From Methyloversatilis sp. XJ19-49 (GTDB lineage: Bacteria; Pseudomonadota; Gammaproteobacteria; Burkholderiales; Rhodocyclaceae): a stretch of 64,000 bases of DNA. The position numbers and the translations under genes were made by a program. This document shows, one piece after another, positions 26,842 to 37,162 of the stretch (the stretch's first letter is position 1; each line of letters starts with the position of its first letter). The notes under the pieces were generated by a model that saw nothing but the letters and a program-made list of their open reading frames with translations, was not told where the DNA came from and searched no databases. The stretch lies in NCBI RefSeq assembly GCF_024580145.1, contig NZ_JANINI010000002.1:124001-188000 (forward strand), given 5' to 3'.

Positions 26842-28451
26842 CCGACATTCCACCGCTGCCGGGCACGCTGAACTACCGCGATGCTCGCCAGTGCAAGGCA
26901 TTGATCGCCGAATTGCCGCTGACCAATGTGCCGCGGGTGCGCGACACGCTGACCCGGCTGCTGTACGGTCTTCGGCAGACTCCGCCGCACAGCCCGGATT
27001 ACCTCGACGTGCTCGAAGCCATGCGGGCACCGCTGCATTTCCTGCAGGAAAGCCTGGCGGTGCGCTACAGCAGCCGGCCGGTGATTCCGGGCGGCGCCGA
27101 AGACCCGGTGCTGCGCCAGGTGGTTGCGCTGTGGCTGGGTATGGCACAGGCCTATGCCCAGGCGGCCGAGCAGACCGGCGTGCATCCGCTGTCCGACACA
27201 CAACTTGCGCTGGTCTGCCAACGCTGCGTGCTGTATGCCGGCCGGGCGGTGATCGAGTATTTCCGCGCCCGGCGGACCATTCCGCGCGGCATGTGGCTGG
27301 AACTGCATGGCTACTTCAGCACGGCCGACGAGTGGGGATTCGCCACGCAGCCGGTGGCCGACAGCCTGAAGGAAGGCGGCTATCCACAGAGCGCGGCAGA
27401 ATCCTACTGCTGCGTGCTGCTGATCGATCTGTCGAACCCGTACGGCCGCAGCCCGCGCGAGTTCGAATGGGTGTGCCGATGGGCTGACCAGTACGCCAGC
27501 CTGACCGAAATCATGCCGGTTTTCGGTGGCACAGACGCCAAGACCTATGCCATCGACCTCAACCGCGACAACGGTGCCAAGCCGCTGGAGGTTTTCGCCC
27601 GCGCGCCATCGCTGCGCCGGCTCGGCTCGGCGCGGCTGGCCAGCGAGATCGAGCGCGTCGTGGCAGGGCTCAAGCAAGGCCTGTCGCCGGAACATCTGGG
27701 CCTGGGCGCCGATTGCCACCCGGTTTCAGCGGGTCGCCTGCTGCTGCTGCTTTACAAGCCGTGGTGCCACGCTGCCAATCCGCGCCGCTTCCAGCGGCGT
27801 GTCGGTACCGGCGACATCGATATCGCCCTCGGCTTCGACGCCATGCACTTCCTGATCAGCGGCAGCGAATTCGTCCAGCCACCGCCGGCCCGCATCTACA
27901 GCCACAGCGATTTCATCGACATCGCCACTTTTGGCGAACGCGCTCACGATGGTGCCGGTCTGGCGGTACGGCAGGCCAGCGCGCGGGCGCACTACCCGAC
28001 CCAGCGCTGGGCCATGCTCGACCACAGTGTGATGGGCTATCGCCTGCGCGCGCCACCGGACACCGGTCCGGTCGAGCACGCGCAGATCGTGGCCGTGTTC
28101 GGCCCTGACGCAGAGCATTGGCGACTGGCGCGCGTATCCTGGTTGATGGTCGAAGCCGACGGCCGACTGCTGGTCGGGCTGCATGTGCTGCCCGGTACGC
28201 CACGCGCCATCGCAATACGGCCCAAGGCCGAAGACGGTGCCCCCGCCGAGCGCTTCATTCGTGCCTTTCTGCTGCCGTCGGTACAGGTGATGGGCGAGGA
28301 AGCTACGCTGGTCATGCCACGCGGCTGGTTCCAGCAGGACCGCACGCTGGAAATCTATCTGAACGACAGCGTGCTCAGTGTGACCCTGACCCGACTGAAT
28401 ACCTTCGGCATCAACTACGAACGGGTGGCATTCAGCGAACTGGCGAAGTAG
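26838..28451 (+). CDS. conserved hypothetical protein, second of a tandem paralogous pair
   Basis: A 537-residue protein with the same layout as its neighbour. A helical N-terminal part (LTRLLYGLRQTPPHSPDYLDVLEAMRAP, LWLGMAQAYAQAAEQ) leads into a C-terminal beta-rich part (RWAMLDHSVMGYRLRAPPDTG, ARVSWLMVEADGRLLVGLHVLPGTP, MPRGWFQQDRTLEIYLND). The MLDxSxxGYRL string is PilZ-like, but the RxxxR and DxSxxG pattern is not convincingly complete. Its ATG overlaps the first gene's stop (ATGA), so the two are co-translated. I do not recognise the function. Confidence 0.75.
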   Translation: MTDIPPLPGTLNYRDARQCKALIAELPLTNVPRVRDTLTRLLYGLRQTPPHSPDYLDVLEAMRAPLHFLQESLAVRYSSRPVIPGGAEDPVLRQVVALWLGMAQAYAQAAEQTGVHPLSDTQLALVCQRCVLYAGRAVIEYFRARRTIPRGMWLELHGYFSTADEWGFATQPVADSLKEGGYPQSAAESYCCVLLIDLSNPYGRSPREFEWVCRWADQYASLTEIMPVFGGTDAKTYAIDLNRDNGAKPLEVFARAPSLRRLGSARLASEIERVVAGLKQGLSPEHLGLGADCHPVSAGRLLLLLYKPWCHAANPRRFQRRVGTGDIDIALGFDAMHFLISGSEFVQPPPARIYSHSDFIDIATFGERAHDGAGLAVRQASARAHYPTQRWAMLDHSVMGYRLRAPPDTGPVEHAQIVAVFGPDAEHWRLARVSWLMVEADGRLLVGLHVLPGTPRAIAIRPKAEDGAPAERFIRAFLLPSVQVMGEEATLVMPRGWFQQDRTLEIYLNDSVLSVTLTRLNTFGINYERVAFSELAK

Positions 28452-28495
28452 CTGGCCGGGAGGTGGCTATGGGAGCGGCCTTGTGGGAGCGGCGG

Positions 28496-28551
28496 CCTCG
28501 CCGCGATCAGTGCCGCGATGGTCGCACTGCAGAATGCGGATCGCGGCGAGG
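28496..28551. repeat. REP-like inverted repeat between convergent genes
   Basis: A perfect 13-base inverted repeat (CCTCGCCGCGATC at 28496-28508 and its complement at 28539-28551) flanks a 30-base loop. It is preceded by TTGTGGGAGCGG. This GTGGGAGCGG...GCCGCGATC layout is typical of REP-type intergenic elements in proteobacteria. It lies between the convergent hypothetical pair and phoR and could also end transcription. Confidence 0.65.
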
Positions 28552-28638
28552 GCGTAGCGGGGTTTCGCCGAACATCGGCCTCCGCCCGCATGGCCGACTT
28601 ACGATGCGGGATCCGCCGTAGCTGAGCCCTGCGAAAAC

Positions 28639-29958
28639 CTAGGCTGCCACAGCCTGCGCCGGCCTCAATGTGCGCCGGGCCGGAAAGCGAACGGTGAAGC
28701 AGCTGCCCTTGCCCGGCTCACTGACGACATTCAGCGTCGCCTGGTGGCGTTCGAGCACGTGCTTGACGATGGCGAGGCCCAGACCGGTACCGCCTGTTTC
28801 GCGCGACCGGCCACGATCGACGCGGTAGAAGCGTTCGGTCAGGCGCGGAATGTGCTGCGCATCGATGCCGATCCCGTTGTCTTCGACCGAAAATACACCG
28901 CAGCCATCAACTACCGTCCAGCCCAGTCGCACCCGACCGCCATCCGGCGTGTAGCGCACCGCGTTGCTGGCCAGATTGCCAAGCGCGCTGCGCAGATCGC
29001 GCGCGCAACCGGTGAGCGCGCCGGGCGGGCTGTCCAGTTCGAGCAGCACCTCGTGCCGCCCACCTGACAGCGCACGTGTTTCGATCATCACAATGTCGAG
29101 CAGATTGCGCATGTCGACCGCTTCTTCCGGCATCGGCGCATCGGTTTCCAGCGCCGACAGCGTCAGCAGGTCATCAACCAGACGCTGCATGCGCACCGAC
29201 TGCTGCTGCGCCATTGCGATGAAGGACAGCGCTTGCTCGTGCGGCAGTTCGGGCAGCGCGTCCTCCAGCGTTTCGAGGAAGCCGTGAATCACCGTGAGCG
29301 GGGTCTTCATTTCGTGTGACACGTTGGCAACGAAGTCGCGCCGCATTGTTTCAAGCTTTTCGAGTTGCGTGATGTCGCGCGACAGCAGCAGCTTCTGCTC
29401 GTCGCCAAAGGCCACCACGCGGATCTGCAGCGTGCGGCCGGGCTGGCGCGGCGAAGGCATTGACAGGGAATCGGCATAGTCACCCGACTGCAGGTAGCTG
29501 GCGAACTCCGGCTGACGCAGCAGGTTCAGCAGCGAACTTCCGATATCGCGTTGCCCGTCAAGTCCGAGATGCTGCTCGGCCATCGGATTCAGCCACTCGA
29601 TCACCTCGTCGCGGGACATGATCAGCGTGCCGTCCGGCATTGCGCGACTGGCTTCGCGCATGCGCTCCAGCCGGCTGCGCAGGTCTTCGCGCAACTGTCG
29701 TGCGTTGCGCTCGCGCCTGGCCAGCTTGGCAAACAGGAATTCCCACTGACCGGCGCCATCGGGCAGCGCGGTATCGACAGTCGAGTTGAGCCAGTGATCG
29801 AAGCGGCCGATTTCGTACTGGTCGCGCAGGCTTCCCGCCAGCAGCAGCAGCACCGCCAGCGCCAGTCCGAACACGACTGACCCGGCGATCAGCCCGGTGA
29901 GCACGCAGGCGCCCACCAGCGCTGCGCGCAGCAGGACGCGAAACCAGAATTCACGCAT
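28639..29958 (-). CDS. phoR: phosphate regulon sensor histidine kinase PhoR
   Basis: The 439-residue kinase has two N-terminal membrane helices (FWFRVLLRAALVGACVLTGLI and VFGLALAVLLLLAGS) with a negligible periplasmic loop, typical of PhoR. A PAS-like region follows (MREASRAMPDGTLIMSRDEVIEWLNPMAEQHLG). The His box is FVANVSHEMKTPLTVIHGF. ATP-binding boxes are NLASNAVRYTP, VEDNGIGI and GGTGLGLAIVKHVLERH. It lies 36 bases after phoB, so the pair senses phosphate status. No pst genes follow. Confidence 0.95.
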   Translation of the reverse strand: MREFWFRVLLRAALVGACVLTGLIAGSVVFGLALAVLLLLAGSLRDQYEIGRFDHWLNSTVDTALPDGAGQWEFLFAKLARRERNARQLREDLRSRLERMREASRAMPDGTLIMSRDEVIEWLNPMAEQHLGLDGQRDIGSSLLNLLRQPEFASYLQSGDYADSLSMPSPRQPGRTLQIRVVAFGDEQKLLLSRDITQLEKLETMRRDFVANVSHEMKTPLTVIHGFLETLEDALPELPHEQALSFIAMAQQQSVRMQRLVDDLLTLSALETDAPMPEEAVDMRNLLDIVMIETRALSGGRHEVLLELDSPPGALTGCARDLRSALGNLASNAVRYTPDGGRVRLGWTVVDGCGVFSVEDNGIGIDAQHIPRLTERFYRVDRGRSRETGGTGLGLAIVKHVLERHQATLNVVSEPGKGSCFTVRFPARRTLRPAQAVAA

Positions 29959-29994
29959 GGCGGGCCGATCCGTTCATTCGCGGATTATCGCGCG

Positions 29995-30684
29995 CTATTC
30001 TTTCTGGCAGGACAGTCTGTAGCCGCTGCCGCGCACGGTCTGGATCAACGCGTCGTGGCCGCTCGCTTCGAGCACGCTGCGCAGGCGACGTATATGCACG
30101 TCCACGGTGCGTTCCTCGACGAATACGTGATCGCCCCACACGCTGTCGAGCAGCTGGGCGCGCGAATGCACACGCTCCGCGTGCGTCATGAAGAAGTGAA
30201 GAAGGCGGAATTCGGTCGGGCCCAGCATGACGGCCGCGCCGCGCGCAGTGACACGATGGGTCGCTGGGTCGAGGCGCAGACCTTCGATCTCGACCGGGTC
30301 TTCGGTGGCCTGCGGCTTCTGGCGGCGCAGCACAGCCTTGATGCGGGCAGCCAGTTCGCGCGGCGAGAAAGGCTTGGTGACATAGTCGTCGGCACCGGTT
30401 TCCAGCCCCGTCACCTTGGACTGTTCGTCGCCGCGCGCGGTCAGCATGATGATGGGCACGCCACGCGTACGTTCATCGCTGCGCAACCTTCTTGCAAGAT
30501 CAATGCCGCTTTGCCCGGGCAGCATCCAGTCGAGCAGCACCAGATCGGGCAGTTCGGCCTGCATCAGCCGCAGCGCGGTTTCCGCGTCGAGCGCGCGCAG
30601 CGGATCATGGCCGGTGCGCGTGAGGGTCACGCTAATCAGTTCCTGAATGGACGGTTCGTCCTCGACAACGAGTATGCGGGCCAT
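29995..30684 (-). CDS. phoB: phosphate regulon response regulator PhoB
   Basis: The 229-residue OmpR-family regulator has an N-terminal receiver (VVEDEPSIQEL acidic pocket, LLDWMLPGQSG phospho-Asp, MLTARGDE, VTKPFSPREL). The C-terminal winged helix includes LGPTEFRLLHFFMTHAERVHSRAQLLDSVWG and VDVHIRRLRSVLEASG. It activates the Pho regulon by binding Pho boxes, and one is visible upstream of its own gene at 30733-30754. It is first in the phoB-phoR operon. Confidence 0.97.
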   Translation of the reverse strand: MARILVVEDEPSIQELISVTLTRTGHDPLRALDAETALRLMQAELPDLVLLDWMLPGQSGIDLARRLRSDERTRGVPIIMLTARGDEQSKVTGLETGADDYVTKPFSPRELAARIKAVLRRQKPQATEDPVEIEGLRLDPATHRVTARGAAVMLGPTEFRLLHFFMTHAERVHSRAQLLDSVWGDHVFVEERTVDVHIRRLRSVLEASGHDALIQTVRGSGYRLSCQKE

Positions 30685-30732
30685 GACGATGAAGGTCGTT
30701 CCGGTGATGGATCGCTGCGAAGTCTATTTCAG

Positions 30733-30754
30733 TACGATGACGATTTAGTGACAG
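30733..30754 (-). promoter_or_regulatory. Pho box upstream of phoB
   Basis: On the minus strand two 11-base direct units run from 30754 to 30733: CTGTCACTAAA and TCGTCATCGTA. They match the Pho-box pattern of CTGTCAY half-sites spaced 11 bases; the second unit is weaker. It sits about 50-70 bases before the phoB ATG, with TAGACT as a possible -10 downstream. Autoregulation of phoBR by PhoB is known in other proteobacteria and is inferred here. Confidence 0.65.
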
Positions 30755-30840
30755 CGCCTGCCCGCTACGGGCGCGTTCACGAAGGCAGTGCGGGCGGCGC
30801 GCGGTATCATCGGCATTCTTCGTATCGAATGCAGAAAACC

Positions 30841-31278
30841 ATGGCCGGTCTGGACAAGGACACCCCGATTCCCACGGAAATAAAAGTGCAGCAGAAATCG
30901 AAGCTGATGGACGTCAGTTTCGACAACGGCAGGCACTTCAGCTTCAGTTTCGAATTCCTCCGCGTGTGCTCGCCATCGGCCGAGGTGCGCGGCCACGGGC
31001 CGGGGCAGGAAACGCTGCAGGTTGGCAAGCGCGACATCGACATCACGCGTGTCGAACCGGTCGGCTCGTATGCCGTGAAACCTGTGTTTTCCGACGGCCA
31101 CGACAGTGGAATCTACTCATGGGACTATCTGTATTTGCTGGGCGAGAACCAGGAAGCACTGTGGTCCGACTATCTGGCCCGCCTCGATGCGGCCGGCGCC
31201 AGCCGCGATCCCGCACTGACGCCGCCTCCCCCAGCCAAGGGCGGCTGCGGCACCGGCGGCCGCGGCCACTCTCATTGA
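30841..31278 (+). CDS. DUF971 protein (gamma-butyrobetaine hydroxylase N-terminal-like domain)
   Basis: A 145-residue protein with the DUF971 domain: [35 protein letters not shown] and [25 protein letters not shown]. The C-terminal tail has [10 protein letters not shown], a possible metal-binding end. In betaproteobacteria this gene regularly precedes ubiE, as here with seven bases between them. A start 12 bases earlier (30829) is possible. Function is not established; linkage to ubiquinone or Fe-S biology is inferred from context. Confidence 0.86.
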   Translation: MAGLDKDTPIPTEIKVQQKSKLMDVSFDNGRHFSFSFEFLRVCSPSAEVRGHGPGQETLQVGKRDIDITRVEPVGSYAVKPVFSDGHDSGIYSWDYLYLLGENQEALWSDYLARLDAAGASRDPALTPPPPAKGGCGTGGRGHSH

Positions 31279-31285
31279 GCTGGAC

Positions 31286-32023
31286 ATGAGCGAACCGTCC
31301 ACCGATTTCGGATTCGAGCGCGTCGCCGAAGCGGCGAAGGCAAAGCGCGTGTCCAGCGTATTTTCGTCGGTCGCGCGGCGCTACGACATCATGAACGACC
31401 TGATGTCCGCGGGCCTGCACCGCGGCTGGAAGGCGTTCGCCATCCAGATGGCGGGCGTGCGGCCGGGTCAGCGCGTGCTCGACGTGGCAGCCGGCACCGG
31501 CGACCTGACCATTGCGCATGCCCGACGGGCCGGCGAAACAGGCGAGGTCTGGCACACCGACATCAATCCGGACATGCTGCGCGAAGGCCGCGACCGGCTG
31601 ACCAATGCCGGCCTGCTGCTGCCCAGCCTGCTGTGCGACGCCGAGAAGCTCCCCTTCCCGGACAATCACTTCGATTGCGTCACGGTCGCCTTCGGTTTGC
31701 GCAACATGACGCACAAGGACCGCGCGCTGGGCGAATTCCGGCGCGTGCTCAAGCCGGGCGGCCGCGCGCTGGTGCTGGAGTTTTCGCGCGTCGCCAAGCC
31801 GCTGGAGAAGATGTACGACCTTTATTCGTTCAAGGTGCTGCCCTGGCTGGGCCGGCAGGTGGCGAAGGACGAAGCAAGCTATCGCTATCTTGCGGAGTCG
31901 ATCCGCATGCACCCTGACCAGGACACGCTGGCGGGAATGATGCGTGACGCCGGCTTGGGCCGGGTCGAGTACTTCAACCTGAGTGCCGGTGTGGTCGCGC
32001 TGCACCGCGGCTTCAAGCTCTGA
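31286..32023 (+). CDS. ubiE: ubiquinone/menaquinone C-methyltransferase UbiE
   Basis: The 245-residue SAM-dependent methyltransferase has [36 protein letters not shown] (SAM site), [28 protein letters not shown] and [16 protein letters not shown], all UbiE hallmarks. It methylates the benzoquinol ring in ubiquinone synthesis and demethylmenaquinol where present. It follows DUF971 closely and precedes Tim44-like and ubiJ genes. Confidence 0.97.
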   Translation: MSEPSTDFGFERVAEAAKAKRVSSVFSSVARRYDIMNDLMSAGLHRGWKAFAIQMAGVRPGQRVLDVAAGTGDLTIAHARRAGETGEVWHTDINPDMLREGRDRLTNAGLLLPSLLCDAEKLPFPDNHFDCVTVAFGLRNMTHKDRALGEFRRVLKPGGRALVLEFSRVAKPLEKMYDLYSFKVLPWLGRQVAKDEASYRYLAESIRMHPDQDTLAGMMRDAGLGRVEYFNLSAGVVALHRGFKL

Positions 32024-32164
32024 ACGCCTGCACGCCCGCTGCCATCCGTCGTGAAAGAACAGAACCTTCCGCGTATCCCGCGGTCTGTTAGTGTGCTAAT
32101 TTTTGGGCGATGATCCGGAGCCGGAAAGGCACCGTTTTCACGCCTTACCCGAGGAGACAACAGA

Positions 32165-33061
32165 ATGAAGAAGTTCCTGCTGATGCTTTTTGCCACCGTC
32201 GTCGGTTTCGGCGGCATGACTTACGAAGCCGAAGCGAAGCGGCTCGGCGGCAGCAAGTCGTTCGGATCGCAGCGCGATTCGTCGGTGATGAAGCGCGACG
32301 CCACGCCTGCGCCGGCACAGAACACGTCGTCGGCGACGCAGCAATCGGGTGCGGCCGCCGCTGGCGCCGCAGCCCAGCCTGCCAAGCGTTCCTGGATGGG
32401 GCCGCTGGCCGGCCTGGCCGCCGGTATCGGTCTGGCCGCACTGGCGTCGCACCTCGGGTTCGGTGAAGAACTCGCGTCCTTCATGATGATTGCGCTGCTG
32501 GTCGTCGGCGCCTTGGTGCTGTGGCGCATGTTCGCCCGTCGCAAGTCGCCGGCTCCGCAGCAGGGCATGCAGTACGCGGGGGCAGCCGCCGGACGCCCGG
32601 CCTACGCGCCGCCGCAAGCTCAGCCCTTCGACGCACCCGCCGCCGGGTCTGCCGCAGCGACCGCAGCGACAACCGTGCCGGCGCACATTCCGGCCGATTT
32701 CGACGTGGCCGGTTTCCTGCGCCAGGCCAAGCTGAACTTCGTGCGCCTCCAGGCCGCAAACGACGCCGGTGACGTCGAAGACATCCGCAGCTTCACTACG
32801 CCGGAAGTGTTCGCCGAAATCCGCATGCAGATCCAGGAGCGCGGCAGCGAGCCGCAATCCACCGATGTGGTACAGGTCGAAGCCGTGCTGCTTGATGTCA
32901 GCACCGAAGACACGCAGTACGTCGCCAGCGTGCGCTTCTACGGCCTGATCCGCGAGCAGGCGGATGCGTCGCCGGAATCGTTCGATGAGGTGTGGCACCT
33001 GTCCAAGCCGGTGTCGGGCGACCGCGGCTGGCTCATCGCCGGCATCCAGCAGATGGAGTGA
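32165..33061 (+). CDS. Tim44-domain exported/membrane protein
   Basis: A 298-residue protein with an N-terminal signal or anchor (KKFLLMLFATVVGFGGMTYEAEA), an Ala/Gln/Pro-rich linker and two short membrane stretches (GPLAGLAAGIGLAALASHLGF and FMMIALLVVGALVLW). The Tim44/TolA-like domain runs from about residue 190: DFDVAGFLRQAKLNFVRLQAANDAGDVEDIRSFTTPEVFAEI. Similar bacterial Tim44 proteins are of unknown function. GAGGAGAC precedes the ATG. It keeps its usual place between ubiE and ubiJ. Confidence 0.88.
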   Translation: MKKFLLMLFATVVGFGGMTYEAEAKRLGGSKSFGSQRDSSVMKRDATPAPAQNTSSATQQSGAAAAGAAAQPAKRSWMGPLAGLAAGIGLAALASHLGFGEELASFMMIALLVVGALVLWRMFARRKSPAPQQGMQYAGAAAGRPAYAPPQAQPFDAPAAGSAAATAATTVPAHIPADFDVAGFLRQAKLNFVRLQAANDAGDVEDIRSFTTPEVFAEIRMQIQERGSEPQSTDVVQVEAVLLDVSTEDTQYVASVRFYGLIREQADASPESFDEVWHLSKPVSGDRGWLIAGIQQME

Positions 33062-33067
33062 GCGGGG

Positions 33068-33661
33068 ATGAGCGCGCTGCTCGCTTCGACAGTATTGAAG
33101 GTACTCAACCACCTGCTCGCCCAGACGCCGGGCGCGCAGGAAAAATTGTCCGTACATGCCGGCCGCCACGCGCGGCTGGCGGTCGGAGAGATCGCTGTGG
33201 CGTTCGCCATCGCACCTGATGGCACGCTGGCCGTGTCGGCTGAAAGTACCCCGTCCGTCACGCTGCGTCTGCCCGCCGATGCGCTGCTGCGTCTGCCGCA
33301 CCAGGGCGAAGGTGTTTTGCGCGAGGCACGCATCGAAGGTGACGCCGCGCTGGCCGAAACGCTCGGACAGGTGCTGCGTTCGCTGCGCTGGGATGCCGCC
33401 GAAGACCTCAGCCGCGTAGTCGGCGATGTGGCGGCTGAGCGCGTCGTCGGCGGGGCCCGCTCGATGTTGTCCGCCGGCGGCGACCTGGCGAACCGGTTCG
33501 CCAACGCAGGTTCCGAATACGTCGCCGACGAGGCACAGATTTTGATCCGCCCCGCGGCGTCCGCTGCGTTCGCGTCGGCTGTGGATATCTTGCGGGACGA
33601 TTATTCCCGTCTACAGAAGCGGATTGAGCTGCTCGAACGCCGGGCTCAGCCAAAAGGCTGA
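33068..33661 (+). CDS. ubiJ: ubiquinone biosynthesis accessory factor UbiJ
   Basis: The 197-residue protein begins with an SCP2-like lipid-binding domain (LLASTVLKVLNHLLAQTPGAQEKL, VTLRLPADALLRLP, GDAALAETLGQVLRSLRWDAAEDLSRVVGD). A helical C terminus follows (DDYSRLQKRIELLERR). UbiJ holds isoprenoid intermediates in the aerobic ubiquinone complex. ubiB, its usual follower, is not here. Its end overlaps the 3' end of the convergent glpD gene by 16 bases. Confidence 0.9.
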   Translation: MSALLASTVLKVLNHLLAQTPGAQEKLSVHAGRHARLAVGEIAVAFAIAPDGTLAVSAESTPSVTLRLPADALLRLPHQGEGVLREARIEGDAALAETLGQVLRSLRWDAAEDLSRVVGDVAAERVVGGARSMLSAGGDLANRFANAGSEYVADEAQILIRPAASAAFASAVDILRDDYSRLQKRIELLERRAQPKG

Positions 33662-35136
33662 GCGCTCCACCACCCGGTGAATGCAGCCCGCTGCGCGGGC
33701 GTCATCCGCACGCCGCATCGGGTGCGACGCCACATGACGTCATCGGCCGCCGTCGCCCACTCTTGTGCGGCACACCAACGCGCCTCCGCCTCGAACAGGC
33801 CACCACCGAAATCTCGGCCGGCGCCCCCTGCCCCACCGGCGTGATTGTCGATCAACTGCCCGGTCAGCGCACCGTGGCGATGCCACAGCGCGTCTATCCA
33901 TTCCTTCGGGATGACGCCCGCCTTCCGGCTCAGGTCGGCGAGCGCTGCGGAACCCGCGGGTCCGGACCCGGGGAGGTTCCGTTCAGCGGTCGATGAACGG
34001 CTGACAAGCCCGAGCGGGCCATTCAGCAGATCAACGGCCGTCTCGGCAAGGCGTCTGTAGGTCGTGAGCTTTCCGCCCTGTACGGTGAGCCAGGTCCGCT
34101 GACGATCCGTTGCGTCCAGCGACAGACGATATTCGCGGCTTGCCGTGCGTGCATCCTTCCCGTCACCACCGATCAGCGGTCTCATGCCGCTGAAAGCCCA
34201 CTCGATATCGTCGGTGTGCAGGCGCCGTCCAAAGGCGCGCTGCACTGCCGACAGCAAATAGTGAAGTTCAGCGGCGGTGGCTCCCAATGCGGACGGAGAA
34301 GCGAGCTCCGTTTCGGTCGTACCGACCAGATGCGAATGCGCGTCCCACGGAATGACGAACACCACGCGCCGATCGGGCTGCTGCAGCAGCCACGCATCGT
34401 CACCCGCGTGCAGCCGTGGCAGAAGAATGTGCGTACCCTGCACCAGCCTCACCGGTGGGGGTGGCGCACCGCGCAGCCCTTCCACTTCTGCCACCCACGG
34501 TCCGGCGACATTGACCACGCAGCGTGCGTGAATCTCGCGCCTCCCGGTTCGCCCGGACAGCTCACAGCGCCAGCCCGATGTCGGGTCGGCGCTCACGGCA
34601 ACCAACTCATGCCTCGGCAGCACCTCCGCGCCGTGCGCGTGCGCATCCATCAGATTGGTCAGCGTCAGGCGGGCATCGTCCACCCAGAGGTCGAAGTAGG
34701 CGTGGGCGCCGGAGACCGGCGGATCGAGTTCGCGCAGCAGTTGAAAATCCGGCGGCAGCCGGTGTGATGGCGGGAGGCTGTGACGACCGGCGAGCAGGTC
34801 GTAAAGCCCCAGGCCGATTGCCAGCATCCAGGCAGGACGTTCGCCGGTGTGCGGCACGATGAAGCGCTGTGGACGAACCAGATGGGCGGCGATGCGCCCG
34901 AGAATTTGGCGCTCGCGCAGGGATTCGCGCACCAGCCCGAACGCAGCCTGTTCCAGATAGCGGATGCCGCCGTGGATCAGTTTCGTCGATGCCGAGGAGG
35001 TGGCACCGGCGATGTCGCCGCGGTCGCAGACGACGACAGACAAGCCCCGCAACGCGGCATCGCGCGCAATCCCGGCACCATTGATGCCGGCGCCGACGAT
35101 CAGCAGATCATGCGAAGGCGAAACCATGGTCGGCAT
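33646..35136 (-). CDS. glpD: glycerol-3-phosphate dehydrogenase (FAD-dependent, GlpD)
   Basis: The 496-residue flavoprotein starts with the dinucleotide fold DLLIVGAGINGAGIARDAALRG and has SSASTKLIHGGIRYLEQ and HLVGTTETELASPSALGATAAELHYLL. WAFSGMRPLIGG and LTVQGGKLTTYRRLAE are also conserved. It oxidises glycerol 3-phosphate to dihydroxyacetone phosphate at the membrane and passes electrons to quinone. No glpF, glpK or glpR is adjacent. An ATG at 35127 is an alternative start. Confidence 0.96.
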   Translation of the reverse strand: MPTMVSPSHDLLIVGAGINGAGIARDAALRGLSVVVCDRGDIAGATSSASTKLIHGGIRYLEQAAFGLVRESLRERQILGRIAAHLVRPQRFIVPHTGERPAWMLAIGLGLYDLLAGRHSLPPSHRLPPDFQLLRELDPPVSGAHAYFDLWVDDARLTLTNLMDAHAHGAEVLPRHELVAVSADPTSGWRCELSGRTGRREIHARCVVNVAGPWVAEVEGLRGAPPPPVRLVQGTHILLPRLHAGDDAWLLQQPDRRVVFVIPWDAHSHLVGTTETELASPSALGATAAELHYLLSAVQRAFGRRLHTDDIEWAFSGMRPLIGGDGKDARTASREYRLSLDATDRQRTWLTVQGGKLTTYRRLAETAVDLLNGPLGLVSRSSTAERNLPGSGPAGSAALADLSRKAGVIPKEWIDALWHRHGALTGQLIDNHAGGAGGAGRDFGGGLFEAEARWCAAQEWATAADDVMWRRTRCGVRMTPAQRAAFTGWWSAQPFG

Positions 35137-35184
35137 TCTGCGCTGGAACGCCTGGGTGCTTGAAACGACCGGCCGCCTGAAACG

Positions 35185-35210
35185 AAAAAGGCAGACCGAA
35201 GCCTGCCTTT
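35185..35210 (-). terminator. intrinsic terminator of the atp operon
   Basis: On the minus strand AAAGGCAG-GC-TTCG-GT-CTGCCTTT forms a ten-pair stem closed by a TTCG tetraloop. It runs straight into TTTTTCGTTTC and lies 26 bases after the atpC stop. The structure is typical of a strong rho-independent terminator. Confidence 0.9.
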
Positions 35211-35235
35211 CCCATTTCCTGCACTGCAGAAACGC

Positions 35236-35658
35236 TCAGTGGCGCTTGCGCAGCTTCTGGATCGCCGCGAGCTGGGCGACGGCGGAAGCGAGTTCCGCCT
35301 GCGCGGCCGCGTAATCCATCGTGGCGTTACGGTTCGACAGCGCCTCTTCGGCCTGGCGCTTTGCCTCAAGCGCCTTGGCTTCGTCGAGATCGGAGCCACG
35401 GATTGCGGTGTCCGCCAGCACGGTCACCAGACCCGGCTGCACTTCGAGCATGCCGCCGGCCACGAACACGAACTCTTCCGCGTCCTGGTTCGGCAGCTTG
35501 ATGCGCACTTCGCCCGGGCGGATGCGCGTGATCAGCGGCGTGTGGCCGGGCAGGATGCCCAGTTCGCCGCTTTCGCCCGGCAGCACGACGAATTCCGCCA
35601 GCCCGGAGAAAATCTTCTCTTCCGCGCTGACCACGTCGACATGTACGGTCTTGGACAT
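35236..35658 (-). CDS. atpC: F1F0 ATP synthase subunit epsilon
   Basis: The 140-residue subunit has [38 protein letters not shown], the beta-sandwich N-terminal domain. The helical hairpin follows ([19 protein letters not shown]). It is part of the central stalk and can inhibit ATP hydrolysis. It is the last gene of the atp operon, 65 bases after atpD. Confidence 0.97.
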   Translation of the reverse strand: MSKTVHVDVVSAEEKIFSGLAEFVVLPGESGELGILPGHTPLITRIRPGEVRIKLPNQDAEEFVFVAGGMLEVQPGLVTVLADTAIRGSDLDEAKALEAKRQAEEALSNRNATMDYAAAQAELASAVAQLAAIQKLRKRH

Positions 35659-35723
35659 AAGTACTCCGTGAATGCTGCCCGTGTGCGGCAGCGGGCGAAC
35701 CCGTTACCGCACACGCCGGCGCA

Positions 35724-37130
<1,407 letters not shown>

Positions 37131-37162
37131 CTATCCCCAATACAAAAAATCATTGTGCGCGA

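Noticed and set aside
35137-35235. Search for a promoter of glpD in the atpC-glpD gap
   Set aside because: Both genes are on the same strand with atpC ending at its terminator; no -35/-10 pair of reasonable quality was found.
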